The position numbers were made by a program, and so were the translations under genes. Positions 11,321-23,654 of a stretch of DNA of 64,000 nucleotides are shown in pieces (the stretch's first letter is position 1; the number at the start of each line of letters is the position of its first letter). This DNA comes from Charina bottae. Taxonomy: Eukaryota > Chordata > Lepidosauria > Squamata > Charinaidae. The notes beneath the pieces were generated by a model. That model was not told the origin of the DNA, did no database searches, and saw only the letters and a list, made by a program, of their open reading frames with translations. The stretch covers positions 61,492,914 through 61,556,913 of the forward strand of contig JALMGJ010000002.1 of NCBI GenBank assembly GCA_023362775.1. Direction: 5' to 3'.

Positions 11321-11740
11321 TATTTTCAGCAACTGCAAACAAAATTTTCTTTACCATAAACCCAAAAATGGAGGTACATCCAGTTAAAACATGTCTTGAC
11401 AGCTCAATATTGTCCTGATGCTTTAACAGCTTCCAAAATATCTGATATGTTATTAATACTGAAAAAATTAATCTCAGAATCCAAACCTATTTTTCTTCTG
11501 TCAAAATGTAAAGGAACAGTTCAAAATATCTGTAACAAATATACAAGAAGCTTGGAATCAAGAACTGGAAACTTCAGTTCTTTTCAACCAATGGACTCAT
11601 GTTTTGAAGAACACTAAGTTTATGTACTGTGACTTAAAGTCAGAGATGTGTGATTTAGCGATTTTTGAGAAAATTATATATTCAGTTAATCAAAAAATAT
11701 CATATTATCCTTCCCTTTGAAAAAAAAGTATTGGTCTTTC

Positions 11741-11826
11741 AAGTCTCCCTGCGGTGCACTCAGTGCCACTGTAACTGAGTCCATCCACCTTGCTGCTGGT
11801 CGTCCTCTTCTTCTCTTTCCTTCCAT
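11741..11826 (-). mobile_element. RTE 3' end fragment, minus strand
   Basis: The reverse complement contains AAAGAGAAGAAGAGGACGAC, then AGCAAGGTGGATGGACTCAG and a CAGTGGCACTGAGTGCACC phrase. These match in order the RTE 3' region at 58664-58735 on the plus strand. It directly abuts a plus-strand BovB-like 5' half starting about 11837, so two RTE pieces lie head to head. Confidence 0.55.
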
Positions 11827-11836
11827 GTAAGTGACT

Positions 11837-12828
11837 CTTCTTTCCCCTTCATGGATCACTGCCTTGTCATGGCGAAGGGGCTTGCGTAACTCAATGAAGT
11901 CAGGTCAAGACGGGCAGGTCATGACAGAGAGTTCTGACAAAACGTGGTCCACTGGAGGAGGAAATGGCAACCCACTCCAGTATCCTTGCCAAGAAAACCC
12001 CATGGACAGTATCAAAAGGCTAAAAGATATGACGCCAGAAGATGAGCCCCTCAGGTTGGAGGTGTCAAATATGCTACTGGGGAAGAGCGGAGGGCAATTC
12101 CGAGTAGCTCCAGAAAGAGTGAAGCGGCTAGGCGAAAGCTGAAAGGAAGCTCAGTTGTGGATGTGTCTGGAAGTGGAAGGAAAGTCCGATGCTGTAAAGA
12201 ACAATATTGCATAGCAACCTGGAATGTAATATCTATGAATCAAGGAAAGCTGGATGTGATCAAACATGAGATGACAAGATTGAACATCGACATCTTGGGA
12301 ATCAGCAAACTAAAATGAACAGGAATGGGTGAATTTAGTTCAGGTGACCATTATATATACTACTGTGGGCAAGAATCCCTTAGAAGAAATGGAGTAGCCC
12401 TCATAGTCAATAAAAGAGTGGGAAAGGCAGTACTGGGGTACAACCTCAAAAATGACAGAATGACCTCAGTTAGAATCCAAAGCAAACCATTCAACATCAC
12501 AGTAATCCAAGTCTATGCCCCAACCACTGATGCTGAAGAAACTGAAGTCGACCGGTTCTATGGAGACCTACAACACTAGAACTAACACCAAAAAAAGATG
12601 TCCTTTTCATCATAGGGGACTGGAATGCTAAAGTAGGAAGTCAAGAAATAACTGGAATAACAGGCAAGTTCGGCCTTGGAGTACAAAATGAAGCAGGGCA
12701 AAGGCTAATAGAGTTTTGTCAAGAGAACACACTGGTCATAGCAAACACTCTTTTCCAACAACACAAGAGACGACTCTACACATGGACATCACCAGATGGT
12801 CAATACTGAAATCAGATTGATTATACAG
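11837..12828 (+). pseudogene. BovB-like RTE 5' half, endonuclease region only, broken
   Basis: A leader resembling the full-length BovB at 36388 is followed by the apurinic endonuclease domain in pieces: a T-W-N-V stretch near 12218, a G-M-G-E stretch at 12325, and an uninterrupted 84-codon run at 12325-12579 with the APTTDAEE motif shared with the intact copy. Then come G-D/T-W-N-like and LYTWTSPDGQY-like stretches. An in-frame stop replaces the Trp of the SKLKW motif near 12318 and further stops and a frameshift follow 12579. The copy ends abruptly near 12828 within the 'QIDY' motif, so the RT half is missing. It is non-functional. It is either 3'-truncated by rearrangement or separated from its 3' half by an unrecognised insertion. 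Confidence 0.8.
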
Positions 12829-12829
12829 T

Positions 12830-13900
12830 ATACTTATATGTTGTGGCCTCTCTGGTTACATAATTTACAAGTGAATGATCTCAATCCACAGATGATCCTG
12901 CTGGCTTCTTCAGGCACTGAAGGCTTGAACGAATCCCAGGTAATCTTGCAAGACATTATTTCTGTCATAGCATGAGCTCAGAGTTCAGAGCAAATATGAG
13001 CAATTTTGTGCTCAAAGTGCTTACCAAACTGCTCACAAAGATTGGCAAGAGGATTTTCAATTGTCCCAGAACCCCAAAGCAGTGAGTCACTCAAAATGAT
13101 TCTCCAGATCCAGACTCCATAGTTGCAGTAAGTGCGGACCCTGAACCCCAGATCAGTACTCATAAAGAACCCTATCAAATCTCCTGGTTATCTCTGCATT
13201 GCAAAAATCAACCAGGTGTCTCACTGAAGTGCCTGCTCGGTGGCTGGGAAACTTCCCAAGTGCCCACTGCAAGCCATGAGGATCCATAAGACCACTGAGT
13301 GACCAATTTCATGGGTCCATCCTCTATGATGTTGTGGAAATTGTCAAAGTAAGGAGTACAACACTCAGGAGAAATGGCCAGCAGTTTATTTAACGATTGT
13401 TGGGTCTACTTTATAATAAAGAGGAGCACTGAATAAAGGAGAAGCAAGGATTTTTATACACGTTGAGAAGTTGTGAGGTGGGAAATCCAGGGGATCTGAT
13501 TTGCTGACAGATTTAGGGAAGGTAGGACAGGATTCTTAGGATGGAAAATGCATTTTGTATTGTTAAGCTAAAATTTTGCTTTCAGAGGTGGCAGTGGAGC
13601 CATAGAGTTCCATAGTTAAAGGGAGGTACTGTTGAGATAACCAGGACTAAGTGTGTCCTTGATTGGCATGGAATGTTTGTGTTTTTTCACCTTGTTAACA
13701 AGGCTTCCCACATTGTCCTCAGGCTGAACACAAGGCGGGTGGGTGAGAATTTTCTATTTTTTTAGCCTTGATAGGCTTGCAAAGGAGTTTGTCTAAAGGT
13801 GGGAGTGGTGGTTCCTGGGCCTGATGGGATTATGCACAGCCAGGGCTGGTCCTGTCGTTAGTTACATTCACAAGCAGGGTAGGGTAAGGGGAAAATAATT
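12830..13900. other. No recognised feature; possible LTR-like sequence
   Basis: Two AATAAA-type hexamers near 13415-13440 beside TTTATTTAACG could belong to a decayed LTR or a polyadenylation region, but I could not find TG..CA ends or a target duplication. ORFs are short. Confidence 0.35.
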
Positions 13901-13904
13901 TGCA

Positions 13905-14330
13905 GTCTTCATTTTATTATTTTATTTTCTTCACCACAGTGAGTCTCAGCATGATTAGATAGTGATCTGACCATGGCAACAGATTGATATTCATGTCCTT
14001 CACTTTCAGATCTGAGGTGAAGACTAATTCCAGTGTGTGCCCCCCTCCAGGTGATGACCTGGAACAAGTCTAATTGCTGTTGTGGTGGCCATGAATTCCC
14101 AGGTCCCCCTAGCCTCACTTCTGTACATGAAGGTTAAAATCCACCAGGAGGACTTCCAGCTCGTACCTGCCGCTCAACTTCAAATAAAAGGACATCACAC
14201 ACAGCCATCTGCAGAGCAACATATCAGGTTACCACTAGTTTCTCATAGGATATTGAAACTACCCCTCCTCCCCAGTTCTGGAGTTGTGGTTGGTGCATCA
14301 CCTGAAACACAACTGGACAAATTTCAGATA
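13905..14330 (-). pseudogene. L2/CR1-type LINE endonuclease fragment, minus strand
   Basis: Minus-strand translation gives LLVDFNLHV-like, QVIT..GGHTLELVFTSDLKVKD-like and LPWSDHYL-like stretches. These are the GDFN and SDH catalytic motifs and the TH-LDLVF motif of L2/CR1 apurinic endonucleases. Stops and frameshifts separate them. The aspartate and asparagine of GDFN are kept but the glycine has changed. It is a dead 5'-half fragment of an old LINE. Confidence 0.7.
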
Positions 14331-14534
14331 GAGATATAATTCAAGGAACAGCTATTCTTATCAGAATAGTCCTGATTCTATAATAATCTGTACTGTAGTT
14401 ATCTATTTATCAGACTACACTTAAGAATACTTCATTTAGACTTGTTACTCGTGCCTTGCTAATTATGAACTTCCCATTTTGTGTACAATAAAAGTGCAAT
14501 ATTATTTCTCAATGGAATCGAGCTGATTAGTACT

Positions 14535-14868
14535 TGGTGGCTCAGCGGGTAAGATGCCAGGCTTGTCGATCGGAAGATCGCAAGTTCGGAGGTTCGAATC
14601 CCTAGCCCTGCGTGCGGAGTGAGCTCCCACACTAGCTCCAGCTCTTGCCAACCTAGCAATTCGAAAGCATGCAAATGCAAGTAGATTAATAGGTACCACT
14701 TTGGTGGGTAGGTAACAGCGTTCCGCGTGTGTCATGCGGCCACATGACCGTGGAAGCGTCTTCGGACAACGCTGGCTCCTCGGCTAACAAATGGAGATGA
14801 GCACCGGCCCCTAGAGTCAGACACAACTGCAAAATGTGCGGGGGGAACCTTTACCTTTACTTTACTAG
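14535..14868 (+). mobile_element. tRNA-derived SINE family B, complete copy
   Basis: The head reads TGGTGGCTCAGCGGGTAAGA (A-box) and GGTTCGAATCCC (perfect B-box), with an anticodon-arm-like segment between. The body contains GCATGCAAATGCAAGTAGAT and CACATGACCGTGGAAGCGTC. The end is ...GGGGGAACC then TTTACC-type repeats. About 334 bp long. The intact B-box and near-complete length make it relatively young. No clear target duplication was seen. Antisense copies lie at 27538-27760 (truncated) and 60830-61165 (complete). Confidence 0.85.
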
Positions 14869-17340
14869 CTTACATTACTACCTCCCCTCCCACCCCATTC
14901 ACCTGTTTACCTGATCAGTCTGTCCTGGAAAATACTTAGTAGCAGAAGGCATTAGTGAGTGGACTCAGATGATCTAATTGCTGCACAAGCTATATTAAAA
15001 AAGTGTTCGCTGGTATACTTTGTGCGTTTGACAAGTGTGGTTTCCTATTGTTTATGATAGCGCTCCGGAGCACATGTTGTAGTACATTATTCTTGCCCCC
15101 TTCTTGCATCCTCAGATACTCATCAATTATCAAAACCTACTCATTAGTTTCATTAAAATGAGATTTGGTTATATTTGCTTACTCTCTAAGGTTTTAGCTC
15201 ATTATTTTTTAGTTAGTTCCACTCCTGAGAAAGACAGAGAGAGAGAGAAAAGAATATTTGTAAACAACAACTAGAATATATGAATTTGTCCCAGTGAGGG
15301 AAGCAGCGTATTGCTGTAATTGATTATTAATAACTGCAGTAATTAATATCTCAATATGCTACTGGAATATCAGGAGTAAAGGGAAATGGCCTTTACCATT
15401 GGATTATGAAATAGGGGTGAGAAAGCTGTGCAGTTGGAAACTACTCTCACTAGGCAGACAGAAGACACTGTGGGTGTAGGTGTTTGGCTGTTTTTTTCTT
15501 CATTTCGGGGATTATGGGAGAGTTTAAAATGTGAATAGGGCTGTTAAGCCTATTGAAGCCTCCCTCCCTCCCTCCCACCCTCTGAAAATTGGTGGAAAAT
15601 TGTGCCACTATTATTCAGTTGTTTGGTGCTAAAATTGTGTGATTTTACAAAGGTTCTGCAGTGAACAGATTGCTAATTTCTTCTGTGCAAGATCATATGA
15701 CTGCACATGTTAAATTTTCTACTTTCTACCTTGGATTGTTTTGCCAAGGAGTTATGAAAGACTGTCATGTTTAGAAGCACTGGTTTCTTTAATTATCCCC
15801 CTCTCCACCATATAGGATAATATTGGAATATTATGAACTCTGCTTTTATTTACATCATTCCCAAGCTCTCTTGAGAGCCGCTGTGGAAGTGTAATGTGAT
15901 AACCTGTTGCACCATTTTCTATCTGTTTTTCCTTCCTTGCAATTTTAGATTGCATGCCATGCAGGATAGAGACACATCCTGTCATTCTGTGTAAATATCA
16001 TTATTATCATCATTACTATTATTAAGCTGTAAAGTAAGATATGTCACTGAACGCTTTGTTCCCTAAAGAATCTGATTTTGTTCTCACAACAGGATGCAAA
16101 GTAGTCCTTTGTTTTTCCTACAATTTTCTTCCTCTCCAGTCCCTGTGCTCCAGACACACTGGTTGAGAGCATTACTTTATACTATTCTCATATAAATGAG
16201 AAGAAGGGGGGAAAATCTTCAAAGCAAGCAGGAAAAAGGAAGATGTGAAATATGGCCACCAAGTTCCCCGTTCTTATTTAGAGGCCCGCTGTAGTTCTGG
16301 GTTGAATTATAAAATGAAAAATGGGAATAATAGTGGGAGCCAATATTAGATGACTCTGACAAAGGAATTCATTGCTGGGAACTTTCCATAAAAGAGATTA
16401 CCAATGTCTGCTTGTTTAGAGCTGGGAAGTTGCTTAAAACTATGTATTTTAGAAATCTACCCTTTGTTTTTTATTGCATTCTGGCATGATTTAATGCCCA
16501 CCCACCCCCTTTTTTGCTGCAGTCTTACAAAATACCAGCAGATTTTTGACTGTCATGCTTGTGGGTTTGAATATTATTTTTTTCAGCACTGGGGGGGGGG
16601 GGGCAATGCAAGCACCTCACTTTACAGTTCTCTGCTACTCATGCACAAAATTATCTGATTTAAGAACACAAAATAGAATAACGTGATTGGTACAGTGCTA
16701 GGAATATTGTTTCCCATGCCTATGGTTTTGAGGGGGGTCCTTATCTGAGACTGGCATTTACTACATTTATTCTTCCCTATGATCTCATAGCTCGCCCCTG
16801 CTTAGATATCCTCTGACTTCTTCTTATTTGATTTCATGGCCCTTGAAATCCAACTTAGCCCATTTCTCTATTACCACAATTACTTTTAATTTAGTTTCTG
16901 TCTTCTAAGTTAACCATACCTGCACATTTAATAAGGATTTCTTCCACCTGTTTACTGAAATTAATAAAATTGTACAAAACCTAGGACTACACTTTGTGAG
17001 ACTCCATTCAATATTTCTTCCAGTTTGATGAGGACCCATTGATGAATACATGACTTGAGTATAATTCCTAAGCCAACTTTGTACACCTTTAATTATCATG
17101 CCATTCAACCCAATTTGTCAAATGCTTTGCTGAATTTGAGCTACATTATGTCTACAGTATTCCCACAATTGTGGATTCTCATCTTATATATACAACATTC
17201 CCACCAACTACTAAGGAAGATCTTCAAACTAATCATGAGATAACACTAGTGTGATAAGGCTTCTTCTTGATAAATGCATGATGATGACAGGTAATTACCA
17301 TATCATTCTCAAGATGCTTATAGATCAATTGCTTCATGAT
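14869..17340. other. Mostly unrecognised sequence
   Basis: No ORF above 84 codons. Contains a short GAGA run near 15236, a (CCCT)n-like run near 15562 and a 12-G homopolymer near 16591. Nothing resembling an exon or RNA gene was seen. Confidence 0.5.
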
Positions 17341-17346
17341 CTGCTC

Positions 17347-17425
17347 TAATTTTTATTTATTTTATTTATTTATATATCAAATTTATTCACTCAGAGAGTG
17401 ACCCTGGGTGGTTAATAATATTTTC
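17347..17425 (-). mobile_element. CR1/L2-type 3' tail fragment, minus strand
   Basis: TTTATTTATT runs followed by ATATCAAATTTATTCACTCAG and GTGACCCTGGGTGG are the reverse complement of the tail ...CCACCCAGGGTCAC..ATAAATTTGATATAAATAAA. A short tail remnant of a LINE or of a SINE sharing its tail. Confidence 0.55.
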
Positions 17426-18908
17426 TCAAATATAGATATCAGACTACCTGGTCAGTATTTTCCTGAATCTTCTTTCTGAAGATAGAGATTTCCTTTTTTG
17501 ATTGCCTGGTACATCACCAGTTCCCCAGAGTTTAACAGTTCAGTAGTCCATTTTGTCGGTAATGTTTATTTATACACTTACATATAAATCCCACCCTGAT
17601 TTATACAGTAAGCTTTATCTGGTCCTTTTCCTTGGATGAATAATCCAAATCAGCTGCATATATGTTACTCAGCTCTTTTTTTCAGTTTTGTAAAACTGGA
17701 CATAAATTCAGCTGGAAAAGAACTACTGTAGCTATTGGACATGGTCCTGAGATTTACTAGCATTCCTACCTATTCAGAATACATTAAACCATATGAAGCT
17801 CAATCCTAAGCAAGTTTACTGAGACAGTCAGTGCAATTCATTTCCTCTTAAGGATTGTGGTCCTCAGGATTGTGGTCCTCATCTCATTCCTTTAGGCTTG
17901 ATTCAGTGCATGAGTAGCAGGTCATAAGTAAGCTTACAGAGAAAGGCATTCTGATTGCCAAACATTCATGATAGAGATAACTTCATTCAGCCTCTTTATT
18001 CCACTTGATTATTTCTGCTTGTATCCTTTTAATATAGCATCCCTTCCCCCTCCTCTCTCCTGCCATGTTCATGTGCTTCATCTATTTGTAGAGCTTTCCT
18101 GTGCTCTTCTGAAATCATAACACTGCTAAATTGCATATGGTTCATCCTTTGTCAACTTCCCCTCCAGCCACATAATCATCATAATACCTCTCCTTGGACT
18201 TCCCTGCAGCTTGTCTGCATCTTCTTGATAATGAGATGCCGGAAGCTGAACATTCTGCTTGAAATATTTATCTCACCAGGTCCTTTAAAAAAGCAGGACT
18301 GGTATCTTTCTGCCCTGGGACTTGAAGCTGATAGATCTGTAGCCCCAAATCATATTATAAAAAAAATCCTGATTTGTTCGTTCTTATCCTAAGGTGACAG
18401 CAAGTTGTTCTGTCTTCGAAAGATGATGTAAAATTACAGCTCCTGAAGGAAATATAATACCTTCATTCCTTCCCCCAAAGATTCCTTTCTATTGCGTATT
18501 TTTGATTTTGAGCAAGTTGAGGTCTGTTTTTTTCTTGGTCTTGGGAATATTTGAACAAGGTCATGATGCTTCTTATAAACTTGAAAACCTTGAATGTTTT
18601 GCTCCCAAACTGGTAATACATTTGTTTTAGACAGGGATGCAGTTCAATACACAAATAATAGTTGTGATTCATTAAAATGTCAACATATAGAATAAATGTT
18701 TTATTTGTGCCAGCAGCTTTCACTAGAATCAGAGGATTTATTCTACTCATGGAAACCCATTTTCTTTTATTATTAGTTGATAGCGCAAGCCCTCTTCTAT
18801 TTTTACTTGAGTGCTGGGCTACTGATTTTGACTAAAGCTTGTCAAAATGTTAGATCTAGTGGTTATATGGCTACCAGTTTGATAGTAAGAAAGGAACACT
18901 AAATGTTT
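17426..18908. other. No recognised feature
   Basis: AT-rich sequence. The longest ORF is 95 codons on the minus strand (18463-18750) and shows no family features. A short local duplication of GGATTGTGGTCCTC occurs at 17852-17880. Confidence 0.5.
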
Positions 18909-18916
18909 CCCTAGTG

Positions 18917-19235
18917 CAGAGCTTTCCAAACTGTGTGTCGGGACACGTTAGTGTGTTGGCTGCAGTGTCTGGGTGTGTCACGGCTGCTGCTGCCTCCGAG
19001 CCCTGACAGGATTCCGTGCAGGTCCTAGTGCCTGCCTTGTGCCTGGCTGCCTCCAAACCTGCCCTGCCAGGATTCCACACAGGTCCTAGTGCCTGCCTTG
19101 TGCCTGGCTGCCTCCAAACCTGCTGTGATTCTGCGCAGGTCCTATGCCTGCCTTGTGCCCTGCTGTAAGAGTGTGTCGCGAAATGATGCATGTCTAAAAA
19201 GTGTGTCACCAACATGAAATGTTTGGAAAGCTCTG
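18917..19235. mobile_element. Non-autonomous hAT family N1, copy 3, with internal tandem repeats
   Basis: Begins CAGAGCTTTCCAAACTGTG and ends ATGTTTGGAAAGCTCTG, with a perfect 8-bp duplication CCCTAGTG at 18909-18916 and 19236-19243. The interior holds about 2.5 copies of a 60-65-bp unit containing CAGGTCCTAGTGCCTGCCTTGTGCC. The copy at 33049 has the same unit in the opposite orientation, so these two form a subfamily. A 114-codon minus-strand ORF spans it but is a by-product of the repeats. Confidence 0.92.
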
Positions 19236-19243
19236 CCCTAGTG

Positions 19244-20149
19244 GATTAAGCCAATGATGTCACAATCACGTTTTGTCCTATATCTTTTCTCTATGCAATA
19301 GTATGGTGTGGCAGGGGAAGAGATAGCACTTTACAAGACATTACTTTCAGCCTTTAGGCTGAAACAAAACTACTATTGACTGAGACAAAATCTCATGTAG
19401 CTTCTTTATCTGTCTTGGCTCCTGTGGACTCCTACAGAGATGAAGTTGGCAATGAATCCCATAGAATTTAGCTCCAACTGATGATATGGATTGGTTTTAT
19501 GCATTATCTAGTTTTAAAAATCTGTGCATCAGCTGCACTGCACTACTTTGCACTTGTGCTGTACAACAGTAAAATGCAATACCTTGACATGACTTCAATA
19601 TTTATTAATTAACCAAAAAGAAGGAAGAAAGAATGAAAAGAAAAGAAAAGAAAAGAAAAGAAAAGAAAAGAAAAAGAAAATAGAAGAACAGTTTTGCTGA
19701 AGAATTAGCATGTGAAAGGTAAATTGTGCCCCACAGATCTTTCAGAGTAATTTGGGAATGTCAGCAATTGGGAGTGAGGTGCTAGCCATTTTTAGTATGG
19801 ATTCTATGCATATTTACTCAGAAGTAAGTTCCCTTCAATAAGTGTACATAAGATTGCTATAATATTTCACCATCAAATCCATATCTAACAGCTTCTCATT
19901 AAACCCAGCTACCATTTCCCATTTTTGTTTATTTTGAGCATTTCCCATATCCAGCTATTTCTACAGAAAAGAAGCTGGCAATTAAGAGCATAACAATTAC
20001 GTAGGATAGGTCCCCAATTTTAAACAGATCTAACTTGGACAACACAATATTTGGGGACACTGAGCAGGAAATGGTTTTGTAAAAGAATTTTCAGTATGAT
20101 TCAGATCTCTTTCTCATGCTATTTCAAGATGGTTTATGTTATTTATTAG
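19244..20149. other. Mostly unrecognised sequence
   Basis: Apart from the pentamer microsatellite at 19636 nothing was recognised. Confidence 0.5.
19636..19678 (+). repeat. (AAAAG)n microsatellite
   Basis: Seven to eight perfect AAAAG units in an A/G-rich tract. Confidence 0.9.
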
Positions 20150-20290
20150 AATTGTTTATTAGATTTATATGACTGCCCAGCTCACATCAAGCAATTCTGG
20201 GCAGATAACACAATAAAACATCAGTACAATAACAAAAAGCAATACATAAAACACATCAGGAAACAAAAGATAAATGGCCACCAACTGCTC
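20150..20290 (-). mobile_element. CR1/L2-type 3' end fragment, minus strand
   Basis: TTATTAGATTTATATGACTG, then CCCAGCTCACATCAAGCAATTCTGGGCAG and a run of AATACATAAAACA, are the reverse complement of a LINE 3' UTR ending in ...GGGCAGTCATATAAATC. It is 5'-truncated. Confidence 0.5.
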
Positions 20291-20937
20291 CCAGTCTAGT
20301 TACCCTTAGATACAGTATGTTTGGGGAATAACTCCTGCCATCCTTAGACAAGAGCAATACTATCTGGAATTTATGAAATACGTAGTCCAAAAGGGCATTT
20401 GTCTGGGATAAGCTGATTGCAGTATTTTTAATGCAATTGTATTTTATTCCAACCCCTTCAGATAACTTTGGCCAGCGGTCCCTAAATGTTTGGGGTCAGT
20501 GGGATTCATTTGGAATATTGAGGCTGTGTTATGGGCCACTCTCACAAAATGGCTGCCTTGGTAGGTGGGGCTAATCCCAATACACTTATATTAGACAACA
20601 AACTAGGCACTGCACTACAGCCACACACCATTTTATTGTCTAATAATATTTCTGTCCCATGCCACGGAAGACAGGTGCTTTGTTTGCAATATGCTAGCTT
20701 CTCATTCTTTCTACATTACATTACATTACATTAAAGATTAATAAAATAAAAATAGGTAGGTTGAGGCACTTGGCAGATGCCAAGGAATGTGTTGCCTTAG
20801 GGTGCTGTGGAAATCTTGGATGAACAAAGATTTGCACTGAATTCTCTTATATCCGTATCAAACATTATTTCCACTTCACAGGAGTGACAAATAGGCTTTA
20901 AGGATATTATGCTGCAATCCAAGGCATCAGAAGAAAC
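20291..20937. other. Unrecognised; possible hAT remnant
   Basis: AGCGGTCCCTAAATGTTTGGGGTC at 20473 resembles the start of a Charlie-type hAT element, but no matching inverted end or duplication was found. A short (ACATT)n run occurs at 20712-20731. Confidence 0.3.
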
Positions 20938-21010
20938 AGTTTATTTTATTTATTTATATTTCAAATTTAGTCACTTCCCATCTCACTCAAACAGCGACTC
21001 TCATTGCCCT
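20938..21010 (-). mobile_element. CR1/L2-type 3' tail fragment, minus strand
   Basis: TTTATTTTATTTATTTATATTTCAAATTTAGTC followed by CAAACAGCGACTCT is the inverted tail seen elsewhere at 17347 and 60001. Confidence 0.45.
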
Positions 21011-22500
21011 ATGTCTTGCTAGCAAGCCTTATATTCATTTACATTTCCCTTGAAGTAATATTCCATATCTCATAAGCCGTGCACAACCTAATTGTACAAC
21101 ATTATTTACATGTACCAACTTAAAATGATAGGAAAAACTCAGAGAATGTTAGCAATGGTTACTGACGACTGACATGGTTACAAACAACTGTGATCTTTTT
21201 TTTTTTTTTTTAGGATGGGTGTATTTTGTTTAGCGATGGATTCTTGCCAGTTCTTACAGAACATCTGTAAAGGCAGTGGGTATGTTATCCAGGTTTTAAA
21301 CATAGCTTTGGACTTGCAATGAAAACTTTTGTTCCTTTTTAGTTGAGTTAAAATGCTTCAGCATTTAAGAAGCATCTGCTGCTGTTTGATGAGGCCAAGG
21401 ATAGGTAACATGTAGAAAATCACTGAAAGTGTCATGAAGCCACAGGCTAGAAGTCCTTCGTATATATATTTTTATTTATGGATGATTAGCACAATTTCCA
21501 TAAGTTTAGAAAGAACGCTAGACCCCAGTTGGGGGACACATTGTCCTTAATAATGCCACGTGTGCAATTTCCAGGAAATTCCTCCTGGGAAATTTTTATT
21601 TTTTAAAACATTTTCAGCATGTTCTAGAAACAACTAGTTAAAAGCCTCTGTAAATAGCCTGTGTAACTCTCTGCAGTGAGAGTTATTTAAGAAAAATGAT
21701 CAGCAGCTCTTGTCACCACTTTCACAGCAACAAAAGCATGCCAACACTGTATGAGCCTTGCACCCTTCCCTCCCAATCCAGCTCTGCGTGCATGCTGTAG
21801 CAAGAATGGTATGAATTGTCCAGTCAGACAATTTAGGTATTGCTCATCAACTGTCAGTTAGATACAGGGTGCCCACAGGGTATGGGCAAAAAGTCAAGAT
21901 GGTGGCTGCAATGGTGCAATTGTAGTTCTGCCTTTTTGTGTGATTTTTCACTATACCTTGTGGACCCTCCTGGTTAGAGTGCCCCTGATCCTTGCAGTTC
22001 CTCTTGAATAGCATATCAACATAATCAGTGTTTTAGTGACCAAGTCTACATGTCAGCAGTCTTGGCTGTTATTTCCATGTGTATATCTGAACCAATTATA
22101 TGAATGACTGAATTACTCAACAAGCCTGCACTTTTTAAAAGCGCCTTGCTTGGCTTTAGTGCCTGATACTGACTAATAGTATGAAGCAGAATTATTCTAT
22201 GTGTAACCAAGATTGACTTATTCCCGAAGAACGAACCTTTCTATGATGTTGTCCTTTGAACTGAACATGAACAACGAAGAATGTAATATTACTCATTTGA
22301 TTAGCTCCTAGGGAAAAAAAATCTACATTTTCTTTCTTTTTTATCATTTGCAAGTCTTAGTGTGAATCTCAGCTTGAACTGTAATATGAAAATATACATA
22401 AACTGTGTGGCACAGTGAAACTGTTCCTGAGATTGTGCACAGATTGAATCCAGTTATGAAATGCACCAAATAACTCTAACATTTGTATTCTTTTGGAACA
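21011..22500. other. No recognised feature
   Basis: AT-rich sequence with a 16-T run near 21197. No gene or repeat ends recognised. Confidence 0.5.
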
Positions 22501-22504
22501 GTTT

Positions 22505-23460
22505 TAATAAGGAAATACCTACCAACCTTGGGTCCTCTACCAGAGGCCTGGGAGTTTGAGGGTTATGCGCAGTATCTTAGCTGTTCCTAGCACTGCACTC
22601 TTCTGGACAGAGAGCTCTGATGTTGCTCCTGGGATCGGTTGGAGCCACTCTCCCAGCTTAGGAGTCACAGCCCTGAGTGCTCCTACCACCACTGGGACCA
22701 CTTTGGCCTTCACTTTCCACATCTTCTCTAGTTCCTCCTTCAGGTGCTGGTACTTCTCCAGGTTCTCATACTCCTTCTTCCTGATGTTGCTGTCACTTGG
22801 CACCGCTACATCTATCACCACCACCGTCTTCTGGTCCTTGTCTACTACCACAATGTCTGTTTGATTGGCCAGTACCTGCCTCTCTGTCAGGATCTGGAAG
22901 TCTCACAGGATCTTAGCCCTGTCATTCTCCATGACCTTCTGTGGAATCTCCCATCTGGACTTTGGAGGGTCTAGCCCATACGCTGTGCAAATGTTCCTGT
23001 ACTTGGAACAAGCCAGCTACTTGGTTGTGCCGTTCAGTGTATGGTGTTCCTGCCTGCATCTTACACCCTGCCACTATGTGTTGGACTGTCTCTGAGGCCT
23101 CTCTGCACAGTTTGCACCTTGAGTCCTGTCTAGTGTGGTAGACCCCTGCTTCTATGGATCGGGTGCTTAGTGCTTGTTCATGTGCTGCTATGATCAGTTC
23201 CTCAGTGCTGTCTTTTAGTCCAGCCCTTTCCAGCCACTGGTAGGATTTCCCAATGTCAGCTACCTCAGCTATCTGTCAATGGTACATCCCATGCAGGGTC
23301 TTGTCTTGCCATGGCACTTCCTCTGCTTGATCTTTCTTCCATGTCTGCTGCTGCTTCAGGCATTCTCTCAGCAGCTCATCTTTAGGTGCCATCTTACTGA
23401 TGTACTCCTGGATGCTCTGGATATATAGCTCTCTCTCTCTATAGTGCTTATCATGTTTCT
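22505..23460 (-). pseudogene. R4/Dong-type LINE 3' portion: zinc knuckle and restriction-like endonuclease
   Basis: The minus strand encodes, in order: a CRLC..H.C-type (CCHC) knuckle around 23125-23070, an R-W-E-I-P..K-V-M-E-N-D segment near 22960-22920, and the C-terminal restriction-like nuclease. An uninterrupted 104-codon frame (22537-22851) has the D-x(7)-IDVAVP core and ends in KLPGLW. The order knuckle then PD-(D/E)xK-type nuclease at the C-terminus is that of site-specific R2/R4-lineage LINEs and the opposite of APE-type LINEs. At least two stops (near 22903 and 23277) interrupt the upstream part and the RT is absent, so the copy is 5'-truncated and dead. The 3' end lies near 22505. 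Assignment to R4/Dong rather than another REL-nuclease clade is from memory of vertebrate copies. Confidence 0.75.
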
Positions 23461-23654
23461 GTGAGATGGAAATTACAAAATAAGGATGTAATATGTGATG
23501 GATTGTGTCATCTAAACTATGGAAAGACAGATTGGACTAAACCTTTAAGGGTATAGAGAAAGCAAAAGAGGGGAAAAAAAGCTTTTTATCTTCTTTTTAC
23601 CTTCATCTTTGTTATTGACTTACTTTTACTTTTGGATTATAAATTTAAAAAATG

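Noticed and set aside
12830..13900. LTR between the BovB half and the L2 fragment
   Set aside because: Polyadenylation-like hexamers exist but TG..CA ends and a target duplication could not be located.
14535..14620. Functional tRNA genes at the SINE heads (14535, 46828, 61165 minus, 33624)
   Set aside because: A- and B-boxes are present, but the cloverleaf is not complete and each head continues into a conserved SINE body and LINE-type tail.
20473..20900. Charlie-type hAT element
   Set aside because: The left end is suggestive but no inverted right end or 8-bp duplication was found.
22556..22864. 102-codon plus-strand ORF
   Set aside because: Antisense shadow of the R4 nuclease frame, which has recognisable motifs.
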